A stretch of DNA of 64,000 nt, from the NCBI GenBank assembly GCA_024741835.1, contig JAENRP010000112.1:62001-126000 (forward strand), given 5' to 3'. This document shows positions 10,377-20,917 of this stretch, in pieces (position 1 is the stretch's first letter; each line of letters opens with the position of its first letter). The notes beneath the pieces are model-generated. The model saw only the letters and a list, made by a program, of their open reading frames with translations, ran no database searches and was not told the DNA's origin. The translations under genes were made by a program, and so were the position numbers. This DNA is from Diplocarpon mali. Taxonomy: Eukaryota > Ascomycota > Leotiomycetes > Helotiales > Drepanopezizaceae.

Positions 10377-10991
10377 TCACGCTTCATTCCTCGCGCCCCA
10401 AAAACCCCTCCCATAGCTCACCAAAATCTCCTCTCCCTTCTTGACCCCTTTACCCTTCCCAGCCTTGCCTTCAGGAAGAACCCAAACCCCCATCCCCCTC
10501 TCCCTTCTCCCGACATCCCAAGTTTCTCTAAACTCCGCATTCGGCTTCTCGGCAACGCCCCTGTAATCATTGATGAACCTCGCTTCACTCCCCATCCGAT
10601 CGGCATCAATCCCTATGCCCGCCTCCCTGTCAAGACTCAAGTCGTAGTTCGACTCCGCATGGGGGTCATGCCTGTCTGTCTGCAGCTCGGCGCGAGGAGT
10701 GGCGTGGATCTCGCCGAGGTACTGCAGAATGAACGTTCCGGGCTTGAGATCCTTGGTTGCGAAGAGTCCGCTCTGGCCGTTGGCGGGATGGGAGGGAGAG
10801 GTTATGCGCGTGACTCTGACGAGGTTGCAGGCGCCTCTGGGAGTGTTTGGAGGGACTTCGCTCGTATCTTGCGGTCGTAATCGAAGGGTAGCGAGGTGTG
10901 ACGGAGTGAGTGTAGGTGAGTAGACTGGGTGGGTGAGAAACGGCACTCCTGATGGCCAGTTCTTTGGCGCATTATTCGAGATGATTGGCAT
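10377..10991 (-). CDS. Small SET-domain protein (putative lysine methyltransferase)
   Basis: A 204-residue protein from the ATG at 10991. The frame stays open upstream without another ATG, so an upstream exon remains possible. After a start MPIISNNAPKNWPSGVPFLT, the SET core begins near GQSGLFATKDLKPGTFILQY, continues with YLGEIH, then EARFINDYRG (the conserved N-box that binds cofactor and forms part of the pseudoknot; family knowledge, usually RFINH) and ends with KKGEEILVSYGRGFWGAR. There is no pre-SET or post-SET cysteine cluster. This matches a class of short stand-alone fungal SET proteins whose substrate is unknown. The FINDYRG variant replaces the usual NHS, so histone activity should not be assumed. 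Confidence 0.85.
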   Translation of the reverse strand: MPIISNNAPKNWPSGVPFLTHPVYSPTLTPSHLATLRLRPQDTSEVPPNTPRGACNLVRVTRITSPSHPANGQSGLFATKDLKPGTFILQYLGEIHATPRAELQTDRHDPHAESNYDLSLDREAGIGIDADRMGSEARFINDYRGVAEKPNAEFRETWDVGRRERGMGVWVLPEGKAGKGKGVKKGEEILVSYGRGFWGARNEA

Positions 10992-12069
10992 GGTTGTCGG
11001 GGAAAAGACCGCCGAGTAATCGTCCAAGTATTTCCGAGGAAAGTCGTGGCCAATCCTTGGGGTCACGCTGCTCCCTGTCACGTCAAGTGTCTTGTTCGTA
11101 TCGTATCCACTGCAATAGAGGTAAGTACCAGGAAAGCATCAGATTGAGCAGAGATGAAAGTAGATGGACGAAGAGGAAAGGGACTCGCTGGTCGGCAGAA
11201 AAATCGCGAGATGTTGCAACGAAACTCCTACCTACGTGTTGACGAGCCGGTTGACCCGTGTCCCACGCGCGACGTCCAGCTATCGAATGCAGAGCATCAT
11301 CTCAGCCGTGGAAAACGTTGGCTCTCCGCATCGGGACCAGACCTTGTCTGGCGTTGGCGATCTAGATAGCAGGCAAACATCTCCAGCAAAGAGAAAGATG
11401 AAGCCATTCGGAGAACCCTCGTTCCAACAAAGATAACGCCCAGTCCTACGCGAGCAGCAACGATTTTCCGGGCCCATGCCAGCCTTGCCCTTGTCAACAA
11501 CGCCGCTGACGTGCGAACGTCTTTGGCATCTTCCCGGACCCAACTCTCCTCCCATATCACCAAGCTTTTCCTCGGACAACTCTCGAGGTTGAACCGTCGT
11601 TGGGGATCTTGATTTGCCAATCCCCATTTACGATTTCCATGGAAGAAAAAATAACACATGACGTCACACCTTCACGAGCGGGAACATCACACACGATAGG
11701 ACGAACGCGGCCGTGGAGGCAGACATTTCCTGGTTCTCGGGGAATGTGAGGTCATGCGCCACAAGCTACAAGCAGCTTCAGGTTTCGCGAGGTGGAGCAG
11801 GGCGACAGAGGGTGATATAGATACATATATATAAGACACATATATATTTGGCGAGCGCCACACGTGTGAGCCTGCTCACCTTTCTTTCCATCTCGCAGAA
11901 GTGAAGTGCCTCCTCGCAACTACACCCGCGCCGTGATCCCGCCAGAAGCGACCATAATCCGCAGCATATTCAACTTCCAACTCACTACACGGTACGTCTT
12001 CCTGACGCGCACGCGGTATTCTTCGTCGACCCAAGCTGACATTCCACAGCCATTCCCAACGGCGCAACA
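10992..12069. other. Intergenic region, SET gene 5' flank and membrane-protein promoter
   Basis: Two overlapping minus-strand frames (11280-11659) have no motifs. A possible minus-strand acceptor (CTATTGCAG, ending about 11110) leads in frame into the SET coding frame, leaving open an upstream exon of that gene. TATATATAAG at 11826-11835 is a TATA-like element for the gene at 12070, and a probable 5'-UTR intron lies at 11992-12049 (GTACGT...CTGACATTCCACAG). Confidence 0.5.
11826..11835 (+). promoter_or_regulatory. TATA-like element
   Basis: TATATATAAG inside a short TA-rich stretch, about 245 bases upstream of the ATG at 12070; a 58-base leader intron would bring the spliced distance to under 190. 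Confidence 0.35.
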
Positions 12070-12450
12070 ATGCCTTCCCTCATCGACAACCTGGGCTCCC
12101 TTGTCTCCTCGATCTTCGGCGCTATCACCGCGGTGTTCGGCTCGATCCTCGCCGTCATCCAGTCCATCCTGAGCACCATCCTCGGGGTCATCCAGACCGC
12201 GTTTGCAGCGGTTGGAACCGTGATCTCGGGCCTGGCGCAAACTTTCGAGGGTCTCTTGAAGTTCTTGCTGAGTATGTGTTCCCCTTCCCCTTTACCCAGC
12301 GAAGACTGTATAGATAGGCACTGACGGGATAAAGGCAACATCCTGGTCATCGGTGCGGTTGTTGGCGGTCTGTTCCTTTACGGTGTGTATCAACAGCGCA
12401 ACGGAAAGACCGTCACTCAGCGACCGGCTGGTACGAAGAAGATCAACTAA
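12070..12450 (+). CDS. Small membrane-associated protein of unknown function
   Basis: A 105-residue protein in two exons, 12070-12271 and 12335-12450 (donor GTATGT, acceptor ATAAAG, phase 1; the join gives Ser-68). Residues 1-68 are a regular alternation of Ile/Val/Leu with small residues (SSIFGAITAVFGSILAVIQS) giving amphipathic helical repeats. Residues 69-90 (NILVIGAVVGGLFLYGVY) form a clear membrane helix, followed by a basic tail ending TKKIN. There is no signal peptide. Similar short Ile/Val/Phe-repeat proteins occur across ascomycetes as uncharacterised proteins (recollection, not searched). A 5'-UTR intron at 11992-12049 is likely. Confidence 0.75.
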
Positions 12451-15400
12451 AAAGGGGCGATATGGATACGAACTTGGATCTTGCGTCGCCGAAATAAGCT
12501 GGTTTGGAGTTCACTGCCTGACATGATTGATCTGGGCTGGGGAGTTGGTCACAAGAAATTGCGGCGTGCATGATGCGCGCGCTTGATACCATGAATCAAG
12601 ACACTTGAATCTCCGTCATGGAACTACTCGTACTTCGATGCAATCTCGTTTCTTATCCGGATATTGCGTCTTGACCCTGCCTCGAGGGGACCTGTGAGAT
12701 CCTTCTTCGACGGGGTGACAGAGTGGAGAAGTAAGATAGATGTAGCAGGATACTAGATCCAGAAACCACCCGACGGCCAGACCTCTCTGACGACACCCCG
12801 TACAAACACCAATTCCAGATTTCGTGAGCTTAGCTTGTATCTAAGCACCACAAGCTGACCATAACAGCAGCGGCCTACCCACTGGAAAGTCCTGCAGTCT
12901 GCAAGTAGTGCCGATGAGAAAGATACACACCGTGATGGGCAATCTTCCAGGGGAGGCAGGACACTTGGTACCAATACGGAAATTCGGCTTCTAAGTGCTT
13001 CTCTTCCCCAAGCGTAGATGCGATGAAAACTAGTCTTACCATATCTTTATCACAGTTTGTAGGTATAGGAATCTTCGAGGCCGTAGCGGGCAGTATCGAC
13101 GGTTTATAAGTCTCTTTTTATTCAGCATGCTTCGAAAGCAAAGCAGCTCTGCCTCCGTGAGACTGAGGTGCGTATCATATGAGGCGTCCGGCAGCACGGA
13201 TCAAAGGCTCGCCAGCTGGTACAGCCCACCGCTCGCGGCCAACACCCACTGCACACCTTGCGATGTATAGTAGAATACCTCAAAAAAAAAAGAGAGAAAA
13301 AGAGAAGAAAAAGAGAAGAAAAATAAAAGAAAAAGGCTCCAGCGTGCCACTAGCCTGGTCCCGAAACAGAAATCCGGGGTGAACCGCAACCCGGTACTTG
13401 CGAATATGTCAGAAAGCTTGTCCTTCGGATACCGGCTTGGCCTGTTACTTGGCGCAGGTCTCGCCTTTACCATCGCAAATTGCCTAGGACAGTTGATATA
13501 TTACAGTATATGTACGTTGGAGAGGAACGCGAAGAGATTCGTCTTATGCACATACCAAGCCAGGACGCGCAGAGTTCTGGAGGGACTCGTGGAGTCTTTC
13601 TCATGATGGTAAGAGTCGAGATATCGGGCGGTGGTCGACAGGAGCATGCATGAATTTCCGGATGCTGCACCCTGGTATGCCACCTACAGATATCCTATGT
13701 TGCGTTTTGATTCCAATTCGGTACTGCACACGGCCACGTAGCCTGCAGATCGCATCCTCGCTCTTTGACCATGATCCCTGTCAATGGATTAGTTTATGTT
13801 ACCAGAGTCGAACACTGACCTGAAGCCAGTCTACCAGGTAGTCAGTGCGACACGGATATACAGCAGCCATTCTATACCAGGAAAGAGCTTCAAGATAAGT
13901 TTAGCAGCGAGGTCTGAGAACTTTCAAGTAGCCGCATGCACATTTCTCTCCAACCAGAATCAAAACTCCGATGGAGAACAGATGTTGTTGTTTGCTTGCA
14001 TCCGTTTTGGAGGCTTCGGCTCGCTTAACCTCGGCTGGTAGGCCACGGAATAGGGGGTCTAGAATCAGCCTGAAAACCCATCATAGTCTCTCGAGCAAGG
14101 ACAACGGCGCGGGTATTATCGCGTCGACGCGGCTGGCAGATGGCAGATGGCAGATCCGAGACACCAAGTCAGGCCCCGTTCTTACTTACTCGTGGTCCGC
14201 CGTCGCCGTGGATATGACCAGCCACGTGACATTGCGCGATTTAAGCCATTCGTCGAGTGGAGGAGCCGTCGACAGATTTTTGGCGGTGAGGCTGGGAAGC
14301 GTCAAGCGTAGCTGGCCTAGCAAAGGTACTTGCAGTAGAAGATCTGCCTGGCTAACCATGAAAGTGCCAGCGCCTGTCTCCATGGTGGACTTGCGCTTGA
14401 CGTGCGATATCTGTCTTATACACTTTGGGTGCATCTTCCAGCTTGTCATTCTGTTTGTTGCGGCTTTTCCTACAGTTGACTTGTGTTGGTGAGTGTCAAG
14501 ATTGCGAAATTGGAGCACGACGTCTTGATATACTTGCTAAACATTTTACCTCATCTATTGCTACCTACCCAACTACCTTATCAGGGTACGTTTGAGGTTA
14601 CCTACTGGAGGGTAATCGGCAACCGTAGTGGCTAACAGCATAGCACAATCGTGCAGCTAGGCCAATTTTTGAGATGTGTTTTCAGAGGGCCAAATGATCT
14701 GGGAGATGCACTCGACTCAGAGTTATGATAGCCTGTTACTCTTTCTGCAAGGCCTTTCAAATCCCATCGTACTTCGTAGCAGCTGCAATGGTGCCGCGCT
14801 GTTCGCAACGACGCGCAGTCAAAGTGCTCGGTCAATCATCGAATCTGCGGGGACAAATTTGTTATCGGTAAACTCAATATCTCTATTGCGTAGAAAGGAA
14901 CGTTATGTACTGGAGGTTTGGTGTTTATAAGTCCGACCAGAGAACGGGGCTTACAATACATCAAGATTCCGAAGAGGGGAGAGAGTAGTCTCCAAGGCAG
15001 ACATTAGTCTACTGCACTATATACAACAGAAAGAAATTGCAGTACACCAAGTGGACTGGAAGGAATCGAGCTGATGGTTTGGCACTAGCAGCGCGTGCAA
15101 GAGACTCGGAAAAGAAGGTTTAGCGATGCATACTGCATCAACTTTCTTCGTTGCTCCGTGGTGTCGACGACGGGGGCATCAGCCACGTCTACTAATTGAC
15201 CATTCAGCGCAAGGAAAACCGAGAGCTCTGCAAGTTCATTACACTGGGTTGTGAAGCGGATCCCGTCCTTGTTCGACATTCAGCATAGGCCCAGAGTCTC
15301 AATTTTGGGAGAGGGGGCAATAGTGCTAAGATGAATTGCACATGCTCTCAAGTGATTGTTAGTGGACCGGAGCAGGCGATTTGGCTGTGAATACCATCTG

Positions 15401-16961
15401 GAGGACTGGAATACCTTTGCTGAAGCTCTGCACACATAGGCGCAACGAGAATGTCGCCATGGATGACCGTTGGAGAAATTGGTACATCGCCATATATCTT
15501 TTGACGCGGGTTCGTATTTGGGCTGCGTAGGTAGGTACTGGCATGAGATCGTGCCGACCAGGCAGGGGCTTGCCGAGGGATGGCTCAGAAGCCTTGGAAA
15601 GATGTTGCAGTCGAGGGGCAATCGGGCCTCCGATTTCAAGGTCGTCCAGTAGGAGGAGAAATCCGTTTCTGCTAAAGCTGCAACACGATAAGGTTGCAAC
15701 GACAGTTCACCTGTTCCATTCAGCTGACAGGTCAATGAGCTTCGGCTGCCCTGAGTCTTCACCTTGCTACATTGCTGTTGGCTGATGAGTTGCCACGGGT
15801 CTGACAGCTGCATGTTCATGGCAGGGGGGAGGGGGGGCCTTCTGCACAAGAGTAAATTTTTATGTACCAGACCGATGAACCCCAGAAGATCGCTGTTAGA
15901 AATCGGTTCTGAGGATGGCTCGCAATAAGCGACAATTGTTACGACGGTAGTACGGTTTCTACTGTGTACCTACAAGCTTTAGTGAAATGGCCAGGTGAAG
16001 TCCAAGGCTTCGACATACCCAATCTGAATCGGGTTCTGCTTGCGCTGGCCTCTTTGCACATGATGAAGCTCCAAAGCCACGATCGAATTTCTATCCGAGT
16101 AGCTTCTGGCGGCGCTGTCATGTTGGTGAGTCCCGGATCGAGTCGATATGTATATCTCGATTGATCTATCCTGAATACCTACACACTCGGAGGTATTTCT
16201 GGTTGCTTCGATTGGGAGGCGAGGATGCGCAGACGCTCTCGCATGTACATGAAAGTTTGTGAGTAGCGAGCGGTCTTGTGCTGAGTAGGTGGATAGGTAG
16301 GTAGGTATCCTGTTGGCAAGGTAGCTGGTAGCGGCGGCAAAGAGAAAGCAACAAACGGCGTCTTGTAGGAGTTCAACCCGCCGTACTGGATGCACCGTAC
16401 CTTAGTGCCCGACTCCACATAATCTGACTCCACCCCACCAAGTCGTGCACCAAGACCCGCGCGTATGGATTTCCTGGTCACCGTACAGGCGATTGCCCTT
16501 CAAATTCCCTCCCACCCCATACATGCCCGACTTGTCGCTTGCTTTCTCACAGTTATATCTTCACTCCGTGAATGCTCAACAGCCGCCTCCCATCTTGGTC
16601 GCCCAAACCGATAGCCGGTGTCCTGCTGCTTCAGCCGGCGCCGTTCGGTGCAAGGCTTTCCGCCCTCAGAATCTCTCCTCTCTGGCGTCTATCGGGCCTT
16701 GAAATCATTCATTCAACTTGGAGTCTTTGATTGGGTTGGCATATACCACGGGCTGCATTTTGACGACCAGACGAACATAGAAACCTTCGCATCCTCTTCC
16801 CTGCTCACGCGACTCGATTTCTCGACTCTGCGGTCGCTCGCGATTGTTCATAATCCACATTGCCCCGTCCGAGGGCTGCTTATTTACGAAGGCTGCGTCG
16901 GCCGTTTACGGTTGTTCGTCCGCCACCCAGTATCCCTCCTGAACGTCACATCAGCGCCAAG
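12451..16961. other. 4.5-kb region without a convincing gene
   Basis: Read on both strands. Frames of 100-190 codons (for example 15280-15849 minus and 13971-14492 plus) have no motifs, no codon bias and no supporting splice pattern. A 64-codon ATG frame at 15279-15085 (minus) is the only one with protein-like composition, and it stands alone. Also present: a purine tract at 13281-13335, a GTAG-type repeat near 16285-16310, and a GC-rich 5' flank of the copper-fist gene from about 16.5 kb. Confidence 0.55.
13281..13335 (+). repeat. Purine (A/G) low-complexity tract
   Basis: Runs of A interrupted by GAGA and AAGAG units, with almost no pyrimidine over about 55 bases. Low complexity only; no coding or regulatory meaning assigned. 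Confidence 0.8.
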
Positions 16962-18485
16962 ATGTTAATCAAGGGCGAAAAGTATGCCTGCGAAGCGTGT
17001 GTGAGGGGCCATCGTGTGAGCAATTGCCAGCATTCGGATCGACCTTTGCAACACATCAACAAGAAGGTGTGCCTTGTCCTCCCTTGCACAACTACTCGAC
17101 CCGGCTAACACGATGCGCCACAGGGCCGCCCAGTGTCCCAATGTACCCATTGTCGAACCCTCCGCAAATCCCGCTCGGCGCATGTCAGCTGCGACTGCGG
17201 TGAGAAGGCGCATAGCAAGGCGTCTTGCGGCGGCCATGAGATTGGCTCAGAGAGTAAGCTTTCCACAATACAACCGAGGCATGACAACAGTTTCTGATGA
17301 TTGATCTACTTAGATATCTGTTGTTGCAGCCACACTGGCCGTTGCACCTGCGCCCTCAAGAAAGAGCATTTGGATACTGTTCCAGAATCAGACTCTGACG
17401 AAGCCTTAATGCCCCCAGTGCCAAAGGGCGAGAAGCGAAGACCTCGCGCGCTCACTGCACAGTCCGATGGCGGATTGACGGTATTCACCAACGGCCACCA
17501 CAAGCCGGTTCACAAGCACAATAATATGGCCTCTAAGTGTGGTTTGCCATACGTTATCCCGAGAGCTCACTCTATTAATGGATCATCTCCAGCTGGTCTC
17601 GCCAACAGATCTGTTGACAACCTCCCCCACACCAACACTATCGATGCGTTGCACAGCGACTCGCATATAAAGGACTCGATGGTCAGCGCCCAGCAGGAAC
17701 AGCGCATGGCGAAATCTGAGCACGGGTCGCCACTCGTTAGCCCGCAGTCAAATCTGGAACATCTGAACAGCCAACTCCCTCCTCTGGACTTGACAAACAT
17801 TCCGGATAACTTCAATTTCATGCAACCTCACGACGGGTTTGCGGTCAATGACATCGAGGCTCCAATATTTTCTGCCGGTCTCAACTCAGCGGGATCCATC
17901 GACTGGTCTCATTATGATGGACTCGACTTCAACAACGACAACTTTGCGACCTCATCGTATAGTCAAGCCGCATCTTTCACCGGCTTTGACTTCGCTAGCA
18001 CAGAAAATCCCGCCTTAACTACGACGTCTACTTCCGGCGAAATTTCCGAAGTGGAGGACGTTGTTCCCCTGAGCGACATTATAAGCGCGCGACCAACCAT
18101 GCTCAATCAATATGGGTCCGACTTTGACAATTCCGACATCGGAGATGTCGAGGGCTACCGACTCAGCACGGCATCGTCATACATTGGGATGAATCAAGCT
18201 CAGATGCTTGCCAGCGAAAACTACGATTCCCTCGATATGGACGCATTTCTGAAGAGCGTTCAAACTCCCGGTGCTTCTCACCTTAATGTTAGCCATGGCA
18301 TTCCGACCACTGGATATATTGAAAACGGCAAAGTAGCTCATAACCTGTCCCCGTATGAGGATAATACCACTTTCCAGTTCCTTGAGGACAATGATGCTTT
18401 TTGGATGCAAACCTTTGCACCTATCGGCGGGGCCGTCACTATAGGCCAGAGCGAAATGCCGGAGAACACCGACTGGTCTCAATAA
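16962..18485 (+). CDS. Copper-fist transcription factor (Ace1/Cuf1/Mac1 family)
   Basis: Nuclear copper-responsive regulator by family; direction (activator of uptake or of detoxification) not determined. Exons 16962-17066, 17124-17253 and 17314-18485 join to 468 residues; the first donor, GTGTGC, is weak but the join restores NKKGRPVSQC. Residues 1-40 are the copper fist: zinc ligands Cys10, Cys13, Cys22 and His24 (YACEACVRGHRVSNCQH) and the GRP minor-groove motif at 36-38. Residues 41-100 are Cys-rich (QCTHCR, SCDCGEKAHS, NICCCSHTGRCTCALKKE), corresponding to the copper-binding part of the N-terminal domain. The rest is Ser/Asn/Asp-rich, as in activation regions. The C-terminal CxCxxxxC repeats seen in Mac1, Cuf1 and GRISEA are absent: only one Cys lies beyond residue 110. 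Confidence 0.93.
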
Positions 18486-18886
18486 CACGTGTGGGCAGGC
18501 AACAGGCCTTCGACCGGCTACCTCTTTAGATGTATCTGGGGACGACTCGATGACTTTTGTAACTGCAAGGCATGGCATTTCACAGGCTGTCACGAGGAGA
18601 TGAATGATTTCATAGTATTCCGCATTAACATAGTACAATATACAGGTATATAGTTACATGGTGTCTTTATACTCTTTGACAAATTTGCATTCCCGCACGG
18701 TGAGACCCCACCCTGCCGGCTGCTCAATGATGCGCCGAAGTCAACATGTATTTCGGGAAATAGATTGGCCTATCATACCTATGACATGCAGTAGTATCGG
18801 TCCTATAAACCCAACCTCTTCAACGGAGGGTTCGGATTGGGGCAATCCTGCCGATGCAACAACTTGCTCCGCCACCCCGTCTCCGG

Positions 18887-18905
18887 GGTCTGTCTCCGGG
18901 GTCTG
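18887..18905 (+). repeat. Short tandem repeat TCTCCGGGGTCTG
   Basis: Tandem near-perfect GTCTCCGGGGTCTG units around 18880-18906; about two copies. Minor feature inside non-coding DNA. Confidence 0.5.
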
Positions 18906-19810
18906 GTAGTAAGCAAGAACTGGCAGATTAATTAGCCCCTGGATACTGTTCTCCATCTGACAAGAGGCTCTTGAAAGAGCCTGAGCTTGAGCTTGGCCAA
19001 GGGCTGTTCGCACGGCCAGAATGAGGGCATCAGCCGCCATCTGACACACCTTATCAACCACTCTTGAAATAGCCCCCCGAGCCGATTCCTCGTCTGCCAC
19101 GGCCGGCCGCACAGCAACGAATGCATCTTCCTGGGAGATCCAGCGCTTCTTCCGACTCTACAGCCTGCCACCATGCGGCAGAAGTGGATTGTACTCGTAT
19201 ACCGAACCGGGCAAACCGCTGAGGATGCGTGCAGTGATGCGCTCGTCTCCATCGCAGATCCGTGAACCCGTGACGCAAACAGAGGGCAGGATTTGGATGT
19301 GCCCAGCCGAGGGAGCCCAATAATCCTTACTGTGGAATGCCAGTTCCACACTGCAAGGGCAGCCGAGCCAAATCCTGGTGCAAGTGGTGCTCCCAGTGCT
19401 CCCGGTGCTGTCGCTGCGGGCCACAATGCTTGATCGTCGTACTCGTTTTGCCTGTGGCTCGTGTCGTCGCCTTGAGGAGTACGGTAAGTTTGCATGATAG
19501 ATCCCTCGACAAGGACTGGTATCTCTGATCCATGTAGGTGGGTGGGATGAGGCCACACCCGTGTTGTGCTGCGCTATTCAACAGCTTTGCACTGCTTGCT
19601 GTGAAAGCTCCACCAGGAGCTTTCAAAAACACCCGGAATCTCTCTCGAGAATGAAGTAAAGAGAAATGGCTGTTGCATTGCGGGAAGTTTCTCTGTGTAG
19701 GTAGGTTTCTACAATAGATACACAGTAGGCAGGGAGCTAGCGCTAGTCTTCTTTTCGCCTACCTCGCTCGCTTGTCTCTAGCGCCTCCTTTGCACTAGCA
19801 TGCTCTAATT

Positions 19811-20203
19811 TTCGGGATCGATTAAAATAGCATGTGGCCTTAAGGCGCACAGGCATGTCACATGTAAAGCTGGCGCCGCCTTTGCTTACTCTGCAAGCTG
19901 GCTCGAAGAAATTAATGTCTAGATGTGCCTGGGTAAAATACATATGTGAAAGAAAGAATATTCACTATTGAGATGTGAAACAAGTGATGCAAACTTGTAG
20001 GTCACGTGTGACATTACTTTATACAATGATATAACCAAAGGTCCAATGCATCAGAACTACTATTAGTACTCTGGTACTAAGTAGCTGTCGCTCACGAGGA
20101 GAATTTCGCTTATTGAAGTGACAAGTAAAGCCAAAGACAGGGGAAATATAAGTACAAGTGTGCCTTATAGGCCTTGAGCCATTTTTCTCGATCCTGGCTA
20201 GGC
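19811..20203 (+). mobile_element. Transposon-like relic, short copy (partner at 21271-22513)
   Basis: Both ends resemble the ends of 21271-22513 in the same orientation. Left end: TTAAAATAGCATG plus CTTAAGGC here, TTAAAATAGCATGAGGCTTC in the partner. Right end: TTTCGCTTATTGAAGTG, TGCCTTATAGGCCTTGAGCC and CCTGGCTAGG here, against TTTCGCTTATTGAAATG, TGCCTTATGGCCTTATTCC and CTACCTAGG. The copy is 393 bp against about 1.24 kb, so it looks like an internally deleted derivative. No coding remnant, inverted repeats or target duplication could be defined; the class is unknown. Confidence 0.5.
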
Positions 20204-20236
20204 GCTTTTCATATAACCCGGCGAACTGCTCTCTGT

Positions 20237-20917
20237 CTACTCCTCCGCAGACAAGCTCCGCGGCGAGCAAGGAGGTATCTCATCCGCAGAACTAGTTTCT
20301 TGGAGGGTCAGCTGATACCATCTCATACTCATTGTACCCGGAAGAAGCCTCGGCTTCCCTTCTTCATCCTTTAAGATCGTAAAAGCCGCTTTACCACTGC
20401 GTAGATATGTTAGTATTCCTAAAGAATAAGAACGCTCCTAGTCTGAACAAACTCACTAAGACTCCGTGCAAGCTCCTGGAGAATATGTTACCTGAGTTGT
20501 GATATCGGCCTCGTATGTTTTATCAAACTTGGTCTCCCCCCTGACAGTAACATGGCGGATAATATGCCACCACGATTTCTGATATCCCGGCGGATAGTGT
20601 AATAAACTTTGCCTCATATTATGAATACTTCCCCAGCCTCTGTACTCTTCGTCGGCCATGACCATGCTGCCGGTTTTGATCCAGAAACTAGTAAATCCGT
20701 TCTTGTCTGATGGATCTTCTGCGGCGATATAAAACCTATTATGTTAGGTCTCCCATTTGACTCACAAAGGGGGAGGAGAGGTGGGCGTTTCTTACTGAGT
20801 AATAAAATCCTTGAATTCTTTTTCGACCCCGACTGAGGGCTCGTAGGCACTCATGTCGCCTGCTTGCGTTGCCGTGAACAGAGCAAGCGAGCAGAGTACG
20901 CTATATAAAAGCTTCAT
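20237..20917 (-). CDS. Secreted protein, probable NTF2/SnoaL-like fold
   Basis: A 186-residue predicted secreted protein in three exons: 20917-20796, 20735-20457 and 20396-20237 (donors GTAAGA and GTGAGT, acceptors AATAG and ACGCAG, phases 2 and 2). Residues 1-19 (MKLLYSVLCSLALFTATQA) are a signal peptide. Mature part: KEFKDFITQFYIAAEDP, then FWIKTGSMVMADEEYRGWGS, then SWWHIIRHVTVRGETKFDKT, then YGKAAFTILKDEEGKPRLLP. The helix followed by 'F...G.M.....YRG...I' and late beta strands recalls the small secreted SnoaL-like proteins of fungi; this is inference from pattern, not from a search. No catalytic residues can be named. The stop codon is 34 bases from the transposon-like relic at 19811-20203, and a longer related relic lies upstream. 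Confidence 0.78.

Larger units (their letters stand above)
18486..20236. other. Intergenic region with possible decayed coding sequence
   Basis: On the minus strand between about 19560 and 18741, protein-like stretches appear in successive frames (DDQALWPAATAPGALGAPLA, then RICDGDERITARILSGLP, then MAADALILAVRTALGQAQAQ) without splice sites that would join them. This could be a decayed gene or chance; no family recognised. A transposon-like relic lies at 19811-20203. Confidence 0.35.

Noticed and set aside
13971..14492. 173-codon plus-strand frame
   Set aside because: No motif or bias; opposite strand equally open.
15085..15279. 64-codon minus-strand ATG frame with protein-like composition
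   Set aside because: Too short, no homologue recognised, no splice partner found on either side.
15280..15849. 189-codon minus-strand frame
   Set aside because: Starts at a non-ATG or weak ATG, no motif, no codon bias, isolated in gene-poor DNA.
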